Under the pieces are notes generated by a model. That model saw nothing but the letters and a program-made list of their open reading frames with translations. It had not been told where the DNA came from and did no database searches. From CADEEN01 sp963783785 (lineage in GTDB: Bacteria; Pseudomonadota; Gammaproteobacteria; Burkholderiales; Burkholderiaceae_C), in assembly GCA_963783785.1 (NCBI GenBank), contig CAWAOQ010000017.1, positions 62,001 through 126,000 of the forward strand: DNA of 64,000 nucleotides, given 5' to 3'. The position numbers and the translations under genes are program-made. Positions 28,226 to 36,914 of the stretch are shown piece after piece. Position 1 is the stretch's first letter, and each line of letters starts with the position of its first letter.

Positions 28226-29195
28226 ACAAGTGCTCGCCGGCGTTCTCGCCGCCGAGGATCACGTAGTTGACTTTCTTCAGGTCGGCGAGCTGCGTGCCGC
28301 CGGCGTAGCTGATCGAACTCTGCAGGTCTTCGCGCATCTCGCGCAGCGTGTCGGCAAGCTTGCCTTTGATGGGCTCCAGGATGCGCTTGCCTTCGACATG
28401 CTTGTACTCGCCCTTGTTGAAGTCCGAGGCGCTGCCGTAGTACTCCTTGTACAGCTTGCCGTCGACCTCGACCGTCTGGCCCGGGCTCTCCTCGTGGCCG
28501 GCGAACAGCGAGCCGATCATCACCATCGTGGCGCCGAAGCGCACGCTCTTGGCGATGTCGCCGTGGTGGCGGATGCCGCCGTCGGCGACGATCGGCTTGG
28601 TCGCCACGCGCGCGCACCACTTCAGCGCCGAGAGTTGCCAGCCGCCGGTGCCGAAGCCGGTCTTCAGCTTCGTGATGCAGACCTTGCCCGGCCCGACGCC
28701 GACCTTGGTGGCATCGGCGCCCCAGTTCTCGAGGTCGATCACGGCCTCGGGCGTGGCCACGTTGCCGGCGATGACGAAGCTGCCCGGCAGCTTGGCCTTG
28801 ATGTGCTCGATGGTGCGGCGCACGCTCTCGGCGTGGCCGTGTGCGATGTCGATCGTGATGTAGTCGGCGCCGAGGCCCTCGGCGGCCAGGCGATCGATCG
28901 TGTCGGCGTCGGCCGGCTTGACACCCAGGCTGATCGAGACGTACAGGCCCTGCTCGCGCATGCGCCGCGCGAAGGCGACGTTGTCGAGGTCGAAGCGGTG
29001 CATCACGTAGAAGTGGTCCTGCCGTGCGAGTGTCTCGACGATCGTCTCGTCGACCACGGTCTTCATGTTCGCCGGCACCACCGGCAGTGCGAAGCGGCGC
29101 GGGCCGAAGGCCATCGTGGTGTCGCAGGCGGCGCGGCTGTCGACGCGGCACTTGCGGGGCAACAGGAGGATGTTGTCGTAGTCGAAGATTTCCAT
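28218..29195 (-). CDS. guaC: GMP reductase
   Basis: Reduces GMP to IMP in purine salvage. 325 residues, intact, of the shorter GuaC2 class. The phosphate/IMP-binding loop GVGPGKVCITKLKTGFG carries the catalytic Cys near residue 175. VADGGIRHHGDIAKS, GATMVMIGSLFAGHEESPG and the C-terminal SISYAGGTQLADLKKVNYVIL agree. IMP dehydrogenase is excluded by the absence of CBS domains and by the GuaC-specific tail. The ATG at 29195 (MEIFDYDNILLLPRKC) is well placed. Convergent overlap with gor. Confidence 0.94.
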   Translation of the reverse strand: MEIFDYDNILLLPRKCRVDSRAACDTTMAFGPRRFALPVVPANMKTVVDETIVETLARQDHFYVMHRFDLDNVAFARRMREQGLYVSISLGVKPADADTIDRLAAEGLGADYITIDIAHGHAESVRRTIEHIKAKLPGSFVIAGNVATPEAVIDLENWGADATKVGVGPGKVCITKLKTGFGTGGWQLSALKWCARVATKPIVADGGIRHHGDIAKSVRFGATMVMIGSLFAGHEESPGQTVEVDGKLYKEYYGSASDFNKGEYKHVEGKRILEPIKGKLADTLREMREDLQSSISYAGGTQLADLKKVNYVILGGENAGEHLFM

Positions 29196-29339
29196 CAGGT
29201 CGCTCCAGCAATGAGGGTTGCGAGCGCTTGACCGGACGCCGGCGAATCTTGATTCCCACGATGCCGCGAGCCTGCGCGGGGCGGAAAAAGACGACCGGGC
29301 GCCTGAATTTGGGCCCGGTGGCGAATTCTACGCCGCTCC

Positions 29340-29345
29340 TAGAAT
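29340..29345 (+). promoter_or_regulatory. Predicted -10 element of uvrD, leaderless geometry
   Basis: TAGAAT ends 7 bases before the ATG at 29353, placing transcription initiation at the start codon. No ribosome-binding site and no clear -35 were seen. Confidence 0.5.
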
Positions 29346-29352
29346 CGGCACG

Positions 29353-31749
29353 ATGCACGATAGCGAGTACCGCGAAGAAGGCCGACGTGGCCACGATGCG
29401 CTGCTGCGCCACCTCAACGCAGAGCAACTGGCCGCGGTCACGCTGCCGGCCGAGCCGGCGCTGATCCTGGCGGGCGCCGGTTCGGGCAAGACCCGCGTGC
29501 TGACCACCCGCATTGCCTGGTTGCTGTCGACCGGCCAGGTCTCGCCAGGCGGCATCCTCGCGGTGACGTTCACCAACAAGGCCGCCAAGGAGATGCTGGC
29601 GCGGCTGACGACGATGCTGCCGGTCAACGTGCGCGGCATGTGGATCGGCACCTTCCACGGCTTGTGCAATCGTTTCCTGCGCGCGCACTGGAAGCTGGCC
29701 GGGTTGCCGCAGTCGTTCCAGATCCTCGACAGCGCCGATTCGGTGTCGGCCGTCAAGCGCGTGATCAAGGGCATGAACCTCGACGAAGAGCGCTTCGTGC
29801 CCAAGCAGGTGGCGCGGTTCATCGCCGCCAGCAAGGACGAGGGCCTGCGCCCGCGCGACATCGAGGTGCGCGACGAACAGACGCGCAAGCTGGCCGAGAT
29901 CTACCAGGCCTACGAAGACCAGTGCCAGCGCGAGGGCGTGGTCGACTTCGCCGAGCTGATGCTGCGCACGGTCGAGCTGCTGCGCGACAACGATGCGCTG
30001 CGCGCGCACTACCAGCACCGCTTCCGCCACGTGCTGGTCGATGAATTCCAGGACACCAACCGGCTGCAGTACCGCTGGCTGCAGATGTTTGCACCCCCGC
30101 CCGGTCAGGCGGGAACGCCGCGATCAGAGGGCACCGAGCAGAGCGTATTCGCCGTCGGCGACGACGACCAGAGCATCTATGCGTTCCGTGGCGCGCAGGT
30201 CGGCAACATGGCCGATTTCGAGCGCGAGTACCGCGTGCGGCGCATCATCAAGCTCGAAGAGAACTACCGTTCTTTCGGCAACATCCTCGACGCCGCCAAC
30301 GGCCTGATTGCGCACAACGCCAAGCGCCTGGGCAAGAACCTGCGCACCGAGGCCGGACCCGGCGAGCCGGTGCGCGTCGTCGAGGTGACCAGTGACTACG
30401 CCGAGGCACAGTGGGTGCTCGACGAACTGCGGCAGTTGCACCGCGGCGGCATGCCGCGCTCGGAGATCGCGCTGCTCTACCGCAGCAATGCGCAGAGTCG
30501 GGTGCTGGAGAGCGCGCTGTTCAATGCCGGCATCCCGTACCGCGTCTATGGGGGACTGCGCTTCTTCGAGCGCGCCGAGGTCAAGCACGCGCTGGCGTAT
30601 CTGCGCCTGCTCGAGAACCCGAACGACGACACGAGCTACCTGCGGGTTGTCAACTTTCCTGCGCGCGGCATCGGCGCGCGCACGCTCGAGTTGCTGCAGG
30701 ACGCGGCACGCGCCAGCGGCCGCAGCCTGTACCAGAGTGTCGGCGCCGTGGCCGGCAAGGGCGGCGGCAACCTGACCGGCTTCAATCGGCTTGTCGACGA
30801 ACTGCGCGAACGCACGCGGGGCCAGACGCTGCGCGAGATCATCGAGGCCGTGCTGCAGCGTTCGGGTCTGGTCGATTTCTACCGCACCGAGAAGGAGGGC
30901 CAGGACCGCATCGAGAACCTGGACGAACTGGTCAATGCCGCCGAGGCCTTCGTCACTCAGGAGGGCTTCGGCAAGGACGCGGTGGCGCTGCCGATCGACG
31001 AGCACGGACCGGGGTCGATCGCGGGGGGCGTGGCCCTGCTGGCCGAAGCGCTGACGCCCGACGCCGAGACCGGCGAGATCATGAGCCCGTTGGCCGCGTT
31101 CCTGACCCACGCCGCCCTCGAAGCCGGCGACAACCAGGCCCAGGCCGGACAGGACGCGATCCAGCTGATGACGGTCCATGCGGCCAAGGGGCTGGAGTTC
31201 GACGCGGTGTTCATCACCGGCCTGGAAGAAGGGCTGTTCCCGCACGAGAACGCGATGGCCGACCACGATGGCCTCGAGGAGGAGCGGCGCCTGATGTACG
31301 TGGCGATCACGCGCGCCCGCAAGCGCCTGTATCTCAGCTTCAGCCAGACCCGCATGCTGCACGGCCAGACGCGCTACCACGTCAAGAGCCGCTTCCTCGA
31401 TGAATTGCCGGAGGCGACGCTGAAGTGGCTGACGCCGAAGAGCCAGGGCTTCGGCTCGGGCTATGCCCGCGAGTACCAGAACGCCTGGGCGCGCGGCAGC
31501 GGCATGGGTTCGATCGTCGGTGCCGGCCGCGTGGCACCCGCGCCGCCGCCGGCCCCGACGTTCACGCCACGCGCGCCGTCGGCGCACGGCCTGCGCTCAG
31601 GCCAGAGCGTGTTCCACACCAAGTTCGGAGAAGGCGTGATCCTCACGCTCGAAGGCAGCGGCGACGACGCGCGTGCGCAGGTCAACTTCGGTCGTCACGG
31701 CGCCAAGTGGCTGCAGCTGTCGATCGCCAAGCTGACGCCGGTCAACTGA
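29353..31749 (+). CDS. uvrD: UvrD/PcrA-type DNA helicase II
   Basis: SF1A 3'-5' DNA helicase for nucleotide-excision and mismatch repair. 798 residues, intact. Helicase motifs in order: LILAGAGSGKTRVL (Walker A, near residue 38), VTFTNKAAKEM (Ia), VLVDEFQDTN (Walker B/II), FAVGDDDQSIYAFRGA (III), LEENYRS (IV), TVHAAKGLEFDAVF (V) and YVAITRARKRLYL (VI). The C-terminal Tudor-like module SVFHTKFGEGVILTLEGSG marks the UvrD/PcrA class rather than Rep. A roughly 12-residue insertion (PPPGQAGTPRSEG) precedes motif III. The ATG at 29353 is preferred over the longer open frame because of the adjacent -10. Confidence 0.94.
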   Translation: MHDSEYREEGRRGHDALLRHLNAEQLAAVTLPAEPALILAGAGSGKTRVLTTRIAWLLSTGQVSPGGILAVTFTNKAAKEMLARLTTMLPVNVRGMWIGTFHGLCNRFLRAHWKLAGLPQSFQILDSADSVSAVKRVIKGMNLDEERFVPKQVARFIAASKDEGLRPRDIEVRDEQTRKLAEIYQAYEDQCQREGVVDFAELMLRTVELLRDNDALRAHYQHRFRHVLVDEFQDTNRLQYRWLQMFAPPPGQAGTPRSEGTEQSVFAVGDDDQSIYAFRGAQVGNMADFEREYRVRRIIKLEENYRSFGNILDAANGLIAHNAKRLGKNLRTEAGPGEPVRVVEVTSDYAEAQWVLDELRQLHRGGMPRSEIALLYRSNAQSRVLESALFNAGIPYRVYGGLRFFERAEVKHALAYLRLLENPNDDTSYLRVVNFPARGIGARTLELLQDAARASGRSLYQSVGAVAGKGGGNLTGFNRLVDELRERTRGQTLREIIEAVLQRSGLVDFYRTEKEGQDRIENLDELVNAAEAFVTQEGFGKDAVALPIDEHGPGSIAGGVALLAEALTPDAETGEIMSPLAAFLTHAALEAGDNQAQAGQDAIQLMTVHAAKGLEFDAVFITGLEEGLFPHENAMADHDGLEEERRLMYVAITRARKRLYLSFSQTRMLHGQTRYHVKSRFLDELPEATLKWLTPKSQGFGSGYAREYQNAWARGSGMGSIVGAGRVAPAPPPAPTFTPRAPSAHGLRSGQSVFHTKFGEGVILTLEGSGDDARAQVNFGRHGAKWLQLSIAKLTPVN

Positions 31750-31783
31750 CCCGCGCTGCCTGCTCTCATCGGCCGGCCGGGAA

Positions 31784-32608
31784 TCAGTCGGTTTGCGTCG
31801 GCGTCTCGACGTCGAAACAACCCCGATAGGTGAACAGCAGCGAGACGTAGAACGCGGTCGAGAACATCAGCCCGGCGGGCACCGCGGCCAGCCCGACCAG
31901 TTGCGGCGCGCCGATCAGTGCGAACAGGCCGCCGGCCGTGATGCCGAACAGCACGATCGTCAAGGTCCAGGCCAGCCCGTAGACGACGAACGCGCCGCGG
32001 TTGCGCCAGCATGCCAGCGTGCTCGAGAACAAGGCCTGGGCGACACCCTGGCCGTCCCACCACACCAGCGCCGGGGCATGCCAGAACGGGACCGACAGCA
32101 GCGCGGTGCCGCCCAGGCGCAGTGCCATGCCCTGCAGCAGGCCTGGGTCGCCGAGCAGGGCGTCGATCTCCTTCTGCGCAGGGGCATCGCGCGCACCGGC
32201 CAGCAGGACTTGCAGGCGCTCGAAGGCACCGCCATCGAGCGCGTCGCTGGTCAGCATCACCACGGCAGTGGTCAGCGCGTACAGGCCGCACAGCGCAAGC
32301 AGGGTCTTGCGGCGCGCAGCCGCCGTGGCATCGCCGCCGCGCAATGCCTGCACCAGTTGCCCCGGGTGCACCGGCCCACCGTCCAGCGCCGAACGCGTCG
32401 CGATCATGAAACCCAGGCTGAGCAACGGCATCGACATCAACAGCAGCACCGCGCCGACGTAGGGCAGTGCCAGCAGCACCAGCGCGGCGAACAGGAACAG
32501 TGCGAACAGCGCCGAAAAGGCGATCGGCTTCCTCAGGAACAGCGCAAAGGCCTGGCTGACCCAGGCGGCACCCTGGCGCGGACTGGCGGACAGCAGGCGC
32601 AGGCTCAT
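31784..32608 (-). CDS. BPSS1780-type membrane protein
   Basis: 274-residue polytopic membrane protein with about six hydrophobic helices (for example FSALFALFLFAALVLLALPYV near residue 32, and LAWTLTIVLFGITAGGLFALIGA near the C-terminus). It begins with the family's MSLRLLSASPRQGAAWVSQAFALF. Function is unknown. It is conserved beside thrB in Burkholderiales, and here the thrB stop is 43 bases upstream on the same strand, so they may be co-transcribed. The alternative upstream start in the open frame has no support. Confidence 0.82.
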   Translation of the reverse strand: MSLRLLSASPRQGAAWVSQAFALFLRKPIAFSALFALFLFAALVLLALPYVGAVLLLMSMPLLSLGFMIATRSALDGGPVHPGQLVQALRGGDATAAARRKTLLALCGLYALTTAVVMLTSDALDGGAFERLQVLLAGARDAPAQKEIDALLGDPGLLQGMALRLGGTALLSVPFWHAPALVWWDGQGVAQALFSSTLACWRNRGAFVVYGLAWTLTIVLFGITAGGLFALIGAPQLVGLAAVPAGLMFSTAFYVSLLFTYRGCFDVETPTQTD

Positions 32609-32651
32609 CAGGCAACCTCCGTGCTGCGCATTGCGGTGTGGTGCTTGGAGC

Positions 32652-33638
32652 TCACGCTGCCTCCGGATGCCAGGGCTCGGCGACGCGCGCGCGCAGCACG
32701 CGCTCGAAATGCGCCGGGTCGTGGGCCTTGAGCAGCGTGGCGTCGCGCGGCAGGTGCAGGTCCCACAACCGCGACAGCCAGAAGCGCAAGGCCGCCGCAC
32801 GCAGCAGCGCCGGCATCAGGCGGCACTCGCTCGATGTCAACGGGCGGACCGTGGCGTAGGCACGCACGAAGGCCTGCGCCCGGTCGTCGGCCATCGCGCC
32901 GCTCTCGAGATCGATGCACCAATCGTTCAGGCAGACGGCGATGTCGAACAGGAAAGCGTCGACACCGGCGAAGTAGAAATCGAAGAAGCCCGACAGCCGT
33001 TCATGGCCGACGGTGCCGCGGTCGAACATCACGTTGTCGCGGAACAGATCGGCATGGATCGGCCCGCGCGGCAGGCTGGTGTAGGCCGGTGACGCGGCGA
33101 GCTGCTGTTGGAACGCGAGCTCAGCGTCGATCAGCGCACGTTGACTGTCGTCGAGGAAGGGGCGCACCAGCGGCACCGTGTCGATCCACCAGGCCAGACC
33201 ACGCAGGTTGGGCTGCGACAGCTCGAAGTCCTGGCCAGCCAGGTGCATGCGCGCGAGCATCGCGCCGACCTGGGTGCAGTGGTCGGCGTCGGGGGCGAGC
33301 TGGTGGCCACCGTCGAGCTTGTTGACGAGTGCCGCTGGCTTGCCCTTGAGCGTGTGCAGGATCGCGCCGTCGGCATCGGCCTGCGGCTCGGGCACCGGGA
33401 TGGCCCGCCGCGCCAGGTGGCGCATCAGGTGCAGGTAGAACGGCAACTGCTCGAAGCTCAGGCGCTCGAAGATCGTCAGCACCCAATGCCGTGCGACCCC
33501 TTCGCGCTCGGTGTCGATGAAGAAATTGCTGTTCTCGATACCGGCCTGGATGCCGCGAAAGCCGGTCAGCGTGCCGACGTCCAGCCGCGACACGAAGGCA
33601 CTGGCCTCGTCGACCGAGACCTCGGTGAATACGGCCAT
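32652..33638 (-). CDS. thrB: Homoserine kinase (APH-fold, ThrB type II)
   Basis: Phosphorylates homoserine in threonine synthesis. 328 residues, intact, of the aminoglycoside-phosphotransferase-like class common in proteobacteria. Seen: MAVFTEVSVDEASAFVSR, FRGIQAGIENSNFFI (nucleotide loop), the catalytic loop GPIHADLFRDNVMFD, and the metal-binding SGFFDFYFAGVDAFLFDIAVCLNDWC. Start ATG 33638 lies 10 bases from the DUF2782 stop upstream, so the two belong to one transcript leading on to the BPSS1780-type gene. Confidence 0.94.
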   Translation of the reverse strand: MAVFTEVSVDEASAFVSRLDVGTLTGFRGIQAGIENSNFFIDTEREGVARHWVLTIFERLSFEQLPFYLHLMRHLARRAIPVPEPQADADGAILHTLKGKPAALVNKLDGGHQLAPDADHCTQVGAMLARMHLAGQDFELSQPNLRGLAWWIDTVPLVRPFLDDSQRALIDAELAFQQQLAASPAYTSLPRGPIHADLFRDNVMFDRGTVGHERLSGFFDFYFAGVDAFLFDIAVCLNDWCIDLESGAMADDRAQAFVRAYATVRPLTSSECRLMPALLRAAALRFWLSRLWDLHLPRDATLLKAHDPAHFERVLRARVAEPWHPEAA

Positions 33639-33648
33639 GAACGAGGTG

Positions 33649-33937
33649 TCAGAACTTCAGCACGTTCCAGGCGTGATGGCCGGCCGCGCCCTGTGCTGGC
33701 ACCGCGACCCTGCGACGGATCGCGCCCGCCGGGCATCGGCATCACCTCGTAGGCGGCAGCATGCTTGGGCTTGACGACCAGGCTGATGTTGAGGCCGCGC
33801 ACGCGCAATTCCTCGATGCGCACGCTGTCGTCTTCGATCACGGTGTGCTGCACCCTGGGTTCGGGAACGGTGCGTTCCTGCGCCAGCACGGCGCCGGCGG
33901 CCAGCATCAGCACGATCGACACGGGGATCGGTTTCAT
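33649..33937 (-). CDS. DUF2782-type small secreted protein (one frame shift)
   Basis: About 95 residues. It has a cleavable signal peptide (MKPIPVSIVLMLAAGAVLAQ) and a mature part with VQHTVIEDDSVRIEELRVRGLNISLVVKPK and AAYEVMPMPGG. The end GAAGHHAWNVLKF is in the next frame, so one extra base lies around 33690-33725; the site is not well defined because this stretch is poorly conserved. Position directly upstream of thrB, divergent from polA, is the usual Burkholderiales arrangement and supports the family call. Function unknown. Confidence 0.75.
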
Positions 33938-33986
33938 GGGGCAGATTCTACCGAGGTGGTTGCGTGCCGGTGCTGCGCGGCGCGGC

Positions 33987-33992
33987 GACAAT
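33987..33992 (+). promoter_or_regulatory. Predicted -10 element of polA, leaderless geometry
   Basis: GACAAT ends 7 bases before the polA ATG (34000), so the predicted transcription start coincides with the start codon. No ribosome-binding site is visible. Confidence 0.45.
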
Positions 33993-33999
33993 CCGCGCC

Positions 34000-36784
34000 A
34001 TGACCGACGCCGCCCGCTCCGACCGGACTGACGACCCGCCCATCGTGCTGCTCGTCGATGGCTCGAGCTATCTCTACCGCGCCTACCACGCGATGCCCAG
34101 CCTGACCGCGCCCGATGGCTTCCCGACCGGTGCGATCCACGGTTTCGTCGCGATGCTGAAGAAGCTGCGCGCCGATGTCGGCGCCGAGCACGCGGCGTGC
34201 GTGTTCGACGCCAAGGGCAAGACCTTCCGCGACGACTGGTATCCCGCCTACAAGGCCACTCGCTCGCCGATGCCCGAGGCGCTGGCGCAGCAGATCGCGC
34301 CGATCCACGAGGTGGTGCGCCTGCTGGGCTGGCCGGTGCTCGAAGTGCCGGGCATCGAGGCCGACGACGCGATCGGTACGCTGGCGCGGCGGGCCACCGA
34401 GAGCGGGCACCGGGTGATCGTCTCCACCGGCGACAAGGACCTGGCACAACTGGTCAACGAGCGCGTGACGCTGATCAACACGATGAGCAACGAGACGCTC
34501 GACGTGGCTGGCGTGGCCGCCAAGTTCGGCGTGCCGCCGGAGCGCATCGTCGATTACCTGACGCTGGTCGGCGACAGCGTCGACAACGTGCCCGGCGTCG
34601 ACAAGGTCGGGCCGAAGACCGCGGTGAAGTGGCTGGCCGAGCACGGCTCGCTCGACAATGTGATCGCCGCCGCCGACCGCATCGGCGGCGCTGTCGGCGA
34701 GAGCCTGAAACGCGCGCTCGGCTGGTTGCCGATGGCCCGCAAGCTGGTGACGGTGGTCACCGATTGCGACCTGTCGGCGCACGTGCGCAGTTGGCCGCAA
34801 CTCGACGCGCTGGCGCTCGCGCCAGCCCGACCGCGCCGGCCTGCTCGATTTCTACGGCCGCTACGGCTTCCGCAGCTTCAAGCGTGAGCTGGAGCAGGGT
34901 GCCGACGCCGGTGCCGTCGCGCCGGCGTCGGCCGACGCTCAGGGCGCCGCGCCGGCGCCGCCGCCGGCCACGCTGGCACGTCACTACGAGACGATCCTCG
35001 ACGCAGGATCGTCTCGACCACTGGCTGGCCAGGCTGCGGGCCGCGTCCCTGGTGGCGCTGGACACCGAGACCACGTCGCTCGATGCGATGACGGCGCGCA
35101 TCGTCGGCATCTCCTTTGCGGTCACGCCCGGCGAGGCGGCCTACGTGCCGCTGGCGCACAACTACGGCGACGCCCCGGCGCAGCTGCCGCTGGACAGCGT
35201 ACTGGCGCAGTTGCAGCCCTGGCTCGAAGACGAGGCCGCCGCCAAGGTCGGCCAGCACATCAAGTACGACACCCACGTGCTGGCCAACCACGGCATCGCG
35301 GTGCGCGGCTACCGCCACGACACGCTGCTGCAGAGCTATGTGCTCGAAGCGCACCTGGCCCACAGCCTGGAAAAGCTGGCCGAGCGGCACCTCGGTCGCA
35401 AAGGCCTCAGTTATGAAGACCTTTGCGGCAAGGGCGCGAACCAGATCCCTTTCGCGCAGGTCGAGGTCAACAGGGCGGCAGAGTACTCGGGCGAGGACAG
35501 CGAGATGACGCTGGCAGGTGCATCAGGTGCTGTGGCCGCAGCTCGAGACCGAGGCGGGACTGCGTTTCGTCTACGAGAAGATCGAGATGCCGACCAGCGC
35601 GCTGCTGGCGCGCATCGAACGCCACGGCGTGCTGATCGATGCGGCCTTGCTGGCCACGCAAAGCCGCGAACTCGGCGAGCGCATGGTGGCGCTGGAACAG
35701 CGAGGCCTACGCGCTTGCGGGGCAGCCGTTCAACCTCGGCAGCCCCAAGCAGATCGGCGAGATCCTGTTCAGCAAGCTCGGCCTGCCGGTGAAGAAGAAG
35801 ACCGCCAGCGGCGCGCCGTCGACCGACGAGGAGGTGCTGCAGGAGTTGGCCGCCGACTACCCGCTGCCGGCCAAGATCCTCGAGCACCGCAGTTTTGCGA
35901 AGTTGAAGGGGACCTACACCGACAAGCTGCCGCTGATGGTCAACCCGGCCACCGGTCGCGTGCACACCAGCTACGCGCAGGCGGTGGCGGTGACGGGGCG
36001 GTTGGCGAGCAACGAACCGAACCTGCAGAACATCCCGATCCGCACGCCCGAGGGCCGGCGCGTGCGCGAGGCCTTCATTGCGCCGCCAGGACACCTGATC
36101 GCCAGCGCCGACTACTCGCAGATCGAGTTGCGCATCATGGCGCACATGTCCGGCGACGAAGGCCTGACGCGGGCCTTCGGGCAGGGATTGGACGTCCACA
36201 GCGCCACTGCCAGCGAAGTCTTCAACACGCCGCTCGGCGAGGTCACGAGCGAGCAGCGCCGCTATGCCAAGACCATCAACTTCGGCCTGATCTACGGCAT
36301 GGGCGTGTTCGGTCTGTCACAGTCGCTCGGCATCGACCAGAAGGCCGCCAGGGATTACATCGAGCGTTACTTCGCGCGCTTCGCCGGCGTCAAGCGCTAC
36401 ATGGACGAGACCCGGGCCCGCGCGGCCGAGCACGGCTATGTCGAGACCTTCTTCGGCCGTCGGATCTACCTGCCCGAGATCAAGGGTGGCAGCGGCCCGC
36501 GGCGCGCCGGTGCCGAGCGGCAGGCGATCAACGCGCCCATGCAGGGCACGGCGGCCGACCTGATCAAGCTGGCGATGCTGGCGGTGCAGCAGGCCATCGA
36601 CGCGCAACGCCGCGCCACCCGCATCGTGATGCAGGTGCACGACGAGCTGGTGTTCGAGGTGCCCGCGGCCGAGGTCGATTGGGTGAGATCGGAAGTGCCC
36701 AAGCTGATGGCCGGCGTGGCGCAGTTCAGCGTGCCGTTGCTTGCGGAAGTGGGGGTCGGTGAGAACTGGGACCGGGCGCATTGA
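34000..36784 (+). CDS. polA: DNA polymerase I (four frame shifts)
   Basis: Repair and Okazaki-fragment polymerase. All three domains are visible. The 5' nuclease begins PIVLLVDGSSYLYRAYHAM and contains YPAYKATRSPMPE and VSTGDKDLAQLV. The proofreading 3'-5' exonuclease keeps its acidic residues (VALDTETTSLDAM, VGQHIKYDTHVL). The polymerase has motif A (ADYSQIELRIMAH), motif B (RRYAKTINFGLIYGMGVFGLS) and motif C (VHDELVFEV). The frame changes by one extra base at about 34825, 34999, 35511 and 35706, each time into the next frame, with conserved sequence resuming at once. Corrected length is about 926 residues. All catalytic residues are kept, so errors in the sequence are likelier than a dead gene. 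Confidence 0.93.
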
Positions 36785-36874
36785 ATCCGACGCCGGCAGC
36801 CCGAACCAGAGCCGAGTGCATTACCGGCGCGGAACAGCGTCGGCGACATGGCAGCGGCAGCCGGTGCAAGGGCA

Positions 36875-36908
36875 CTGTCATGCGACTGTCGCAAATGGTT
36901 CATACACT
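36875..36908 (+). promoter_or_regulatory. PhoB box and -10 of ppk1
   Basis: Two 7-base direct repeats with a 4-base spacer, CTGTCAT GCGA CTGTCGC (36875-36892), match the Pho box consensus. Ten bases further, TACACT (36903-36908) sits at the spacing expected for a PhoB-activated promoter whose Pho box replaces the -35. The ppk1 ATG follows 6 bases later (36915). Confidence 0.8.
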
Positions 36909-36914
36909 CGACGC

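Noticed and set aside
27946..30030. 694-codon minus-strand frame across guaC and uvrD
   Set aside because: It is an out-of-frame shadow: guaC is read in another frame on the same strand, and the rest is antisense to gor and uvrD.
30124..31587. 487-codon minus-strand frame opposite uvrD
   Set aside because: Antisense shadow of helicase motifs; composition typical of GC-driven open frames.
34000..36784. polA, ppx and other disrupted genes as pseudogenes
   Set aside because: Catalytic residues and lengths are kept on both sides of each shift, the genes are core functions, and the same type of defect affects a third of all genes, so sequence error is more likely than decay.
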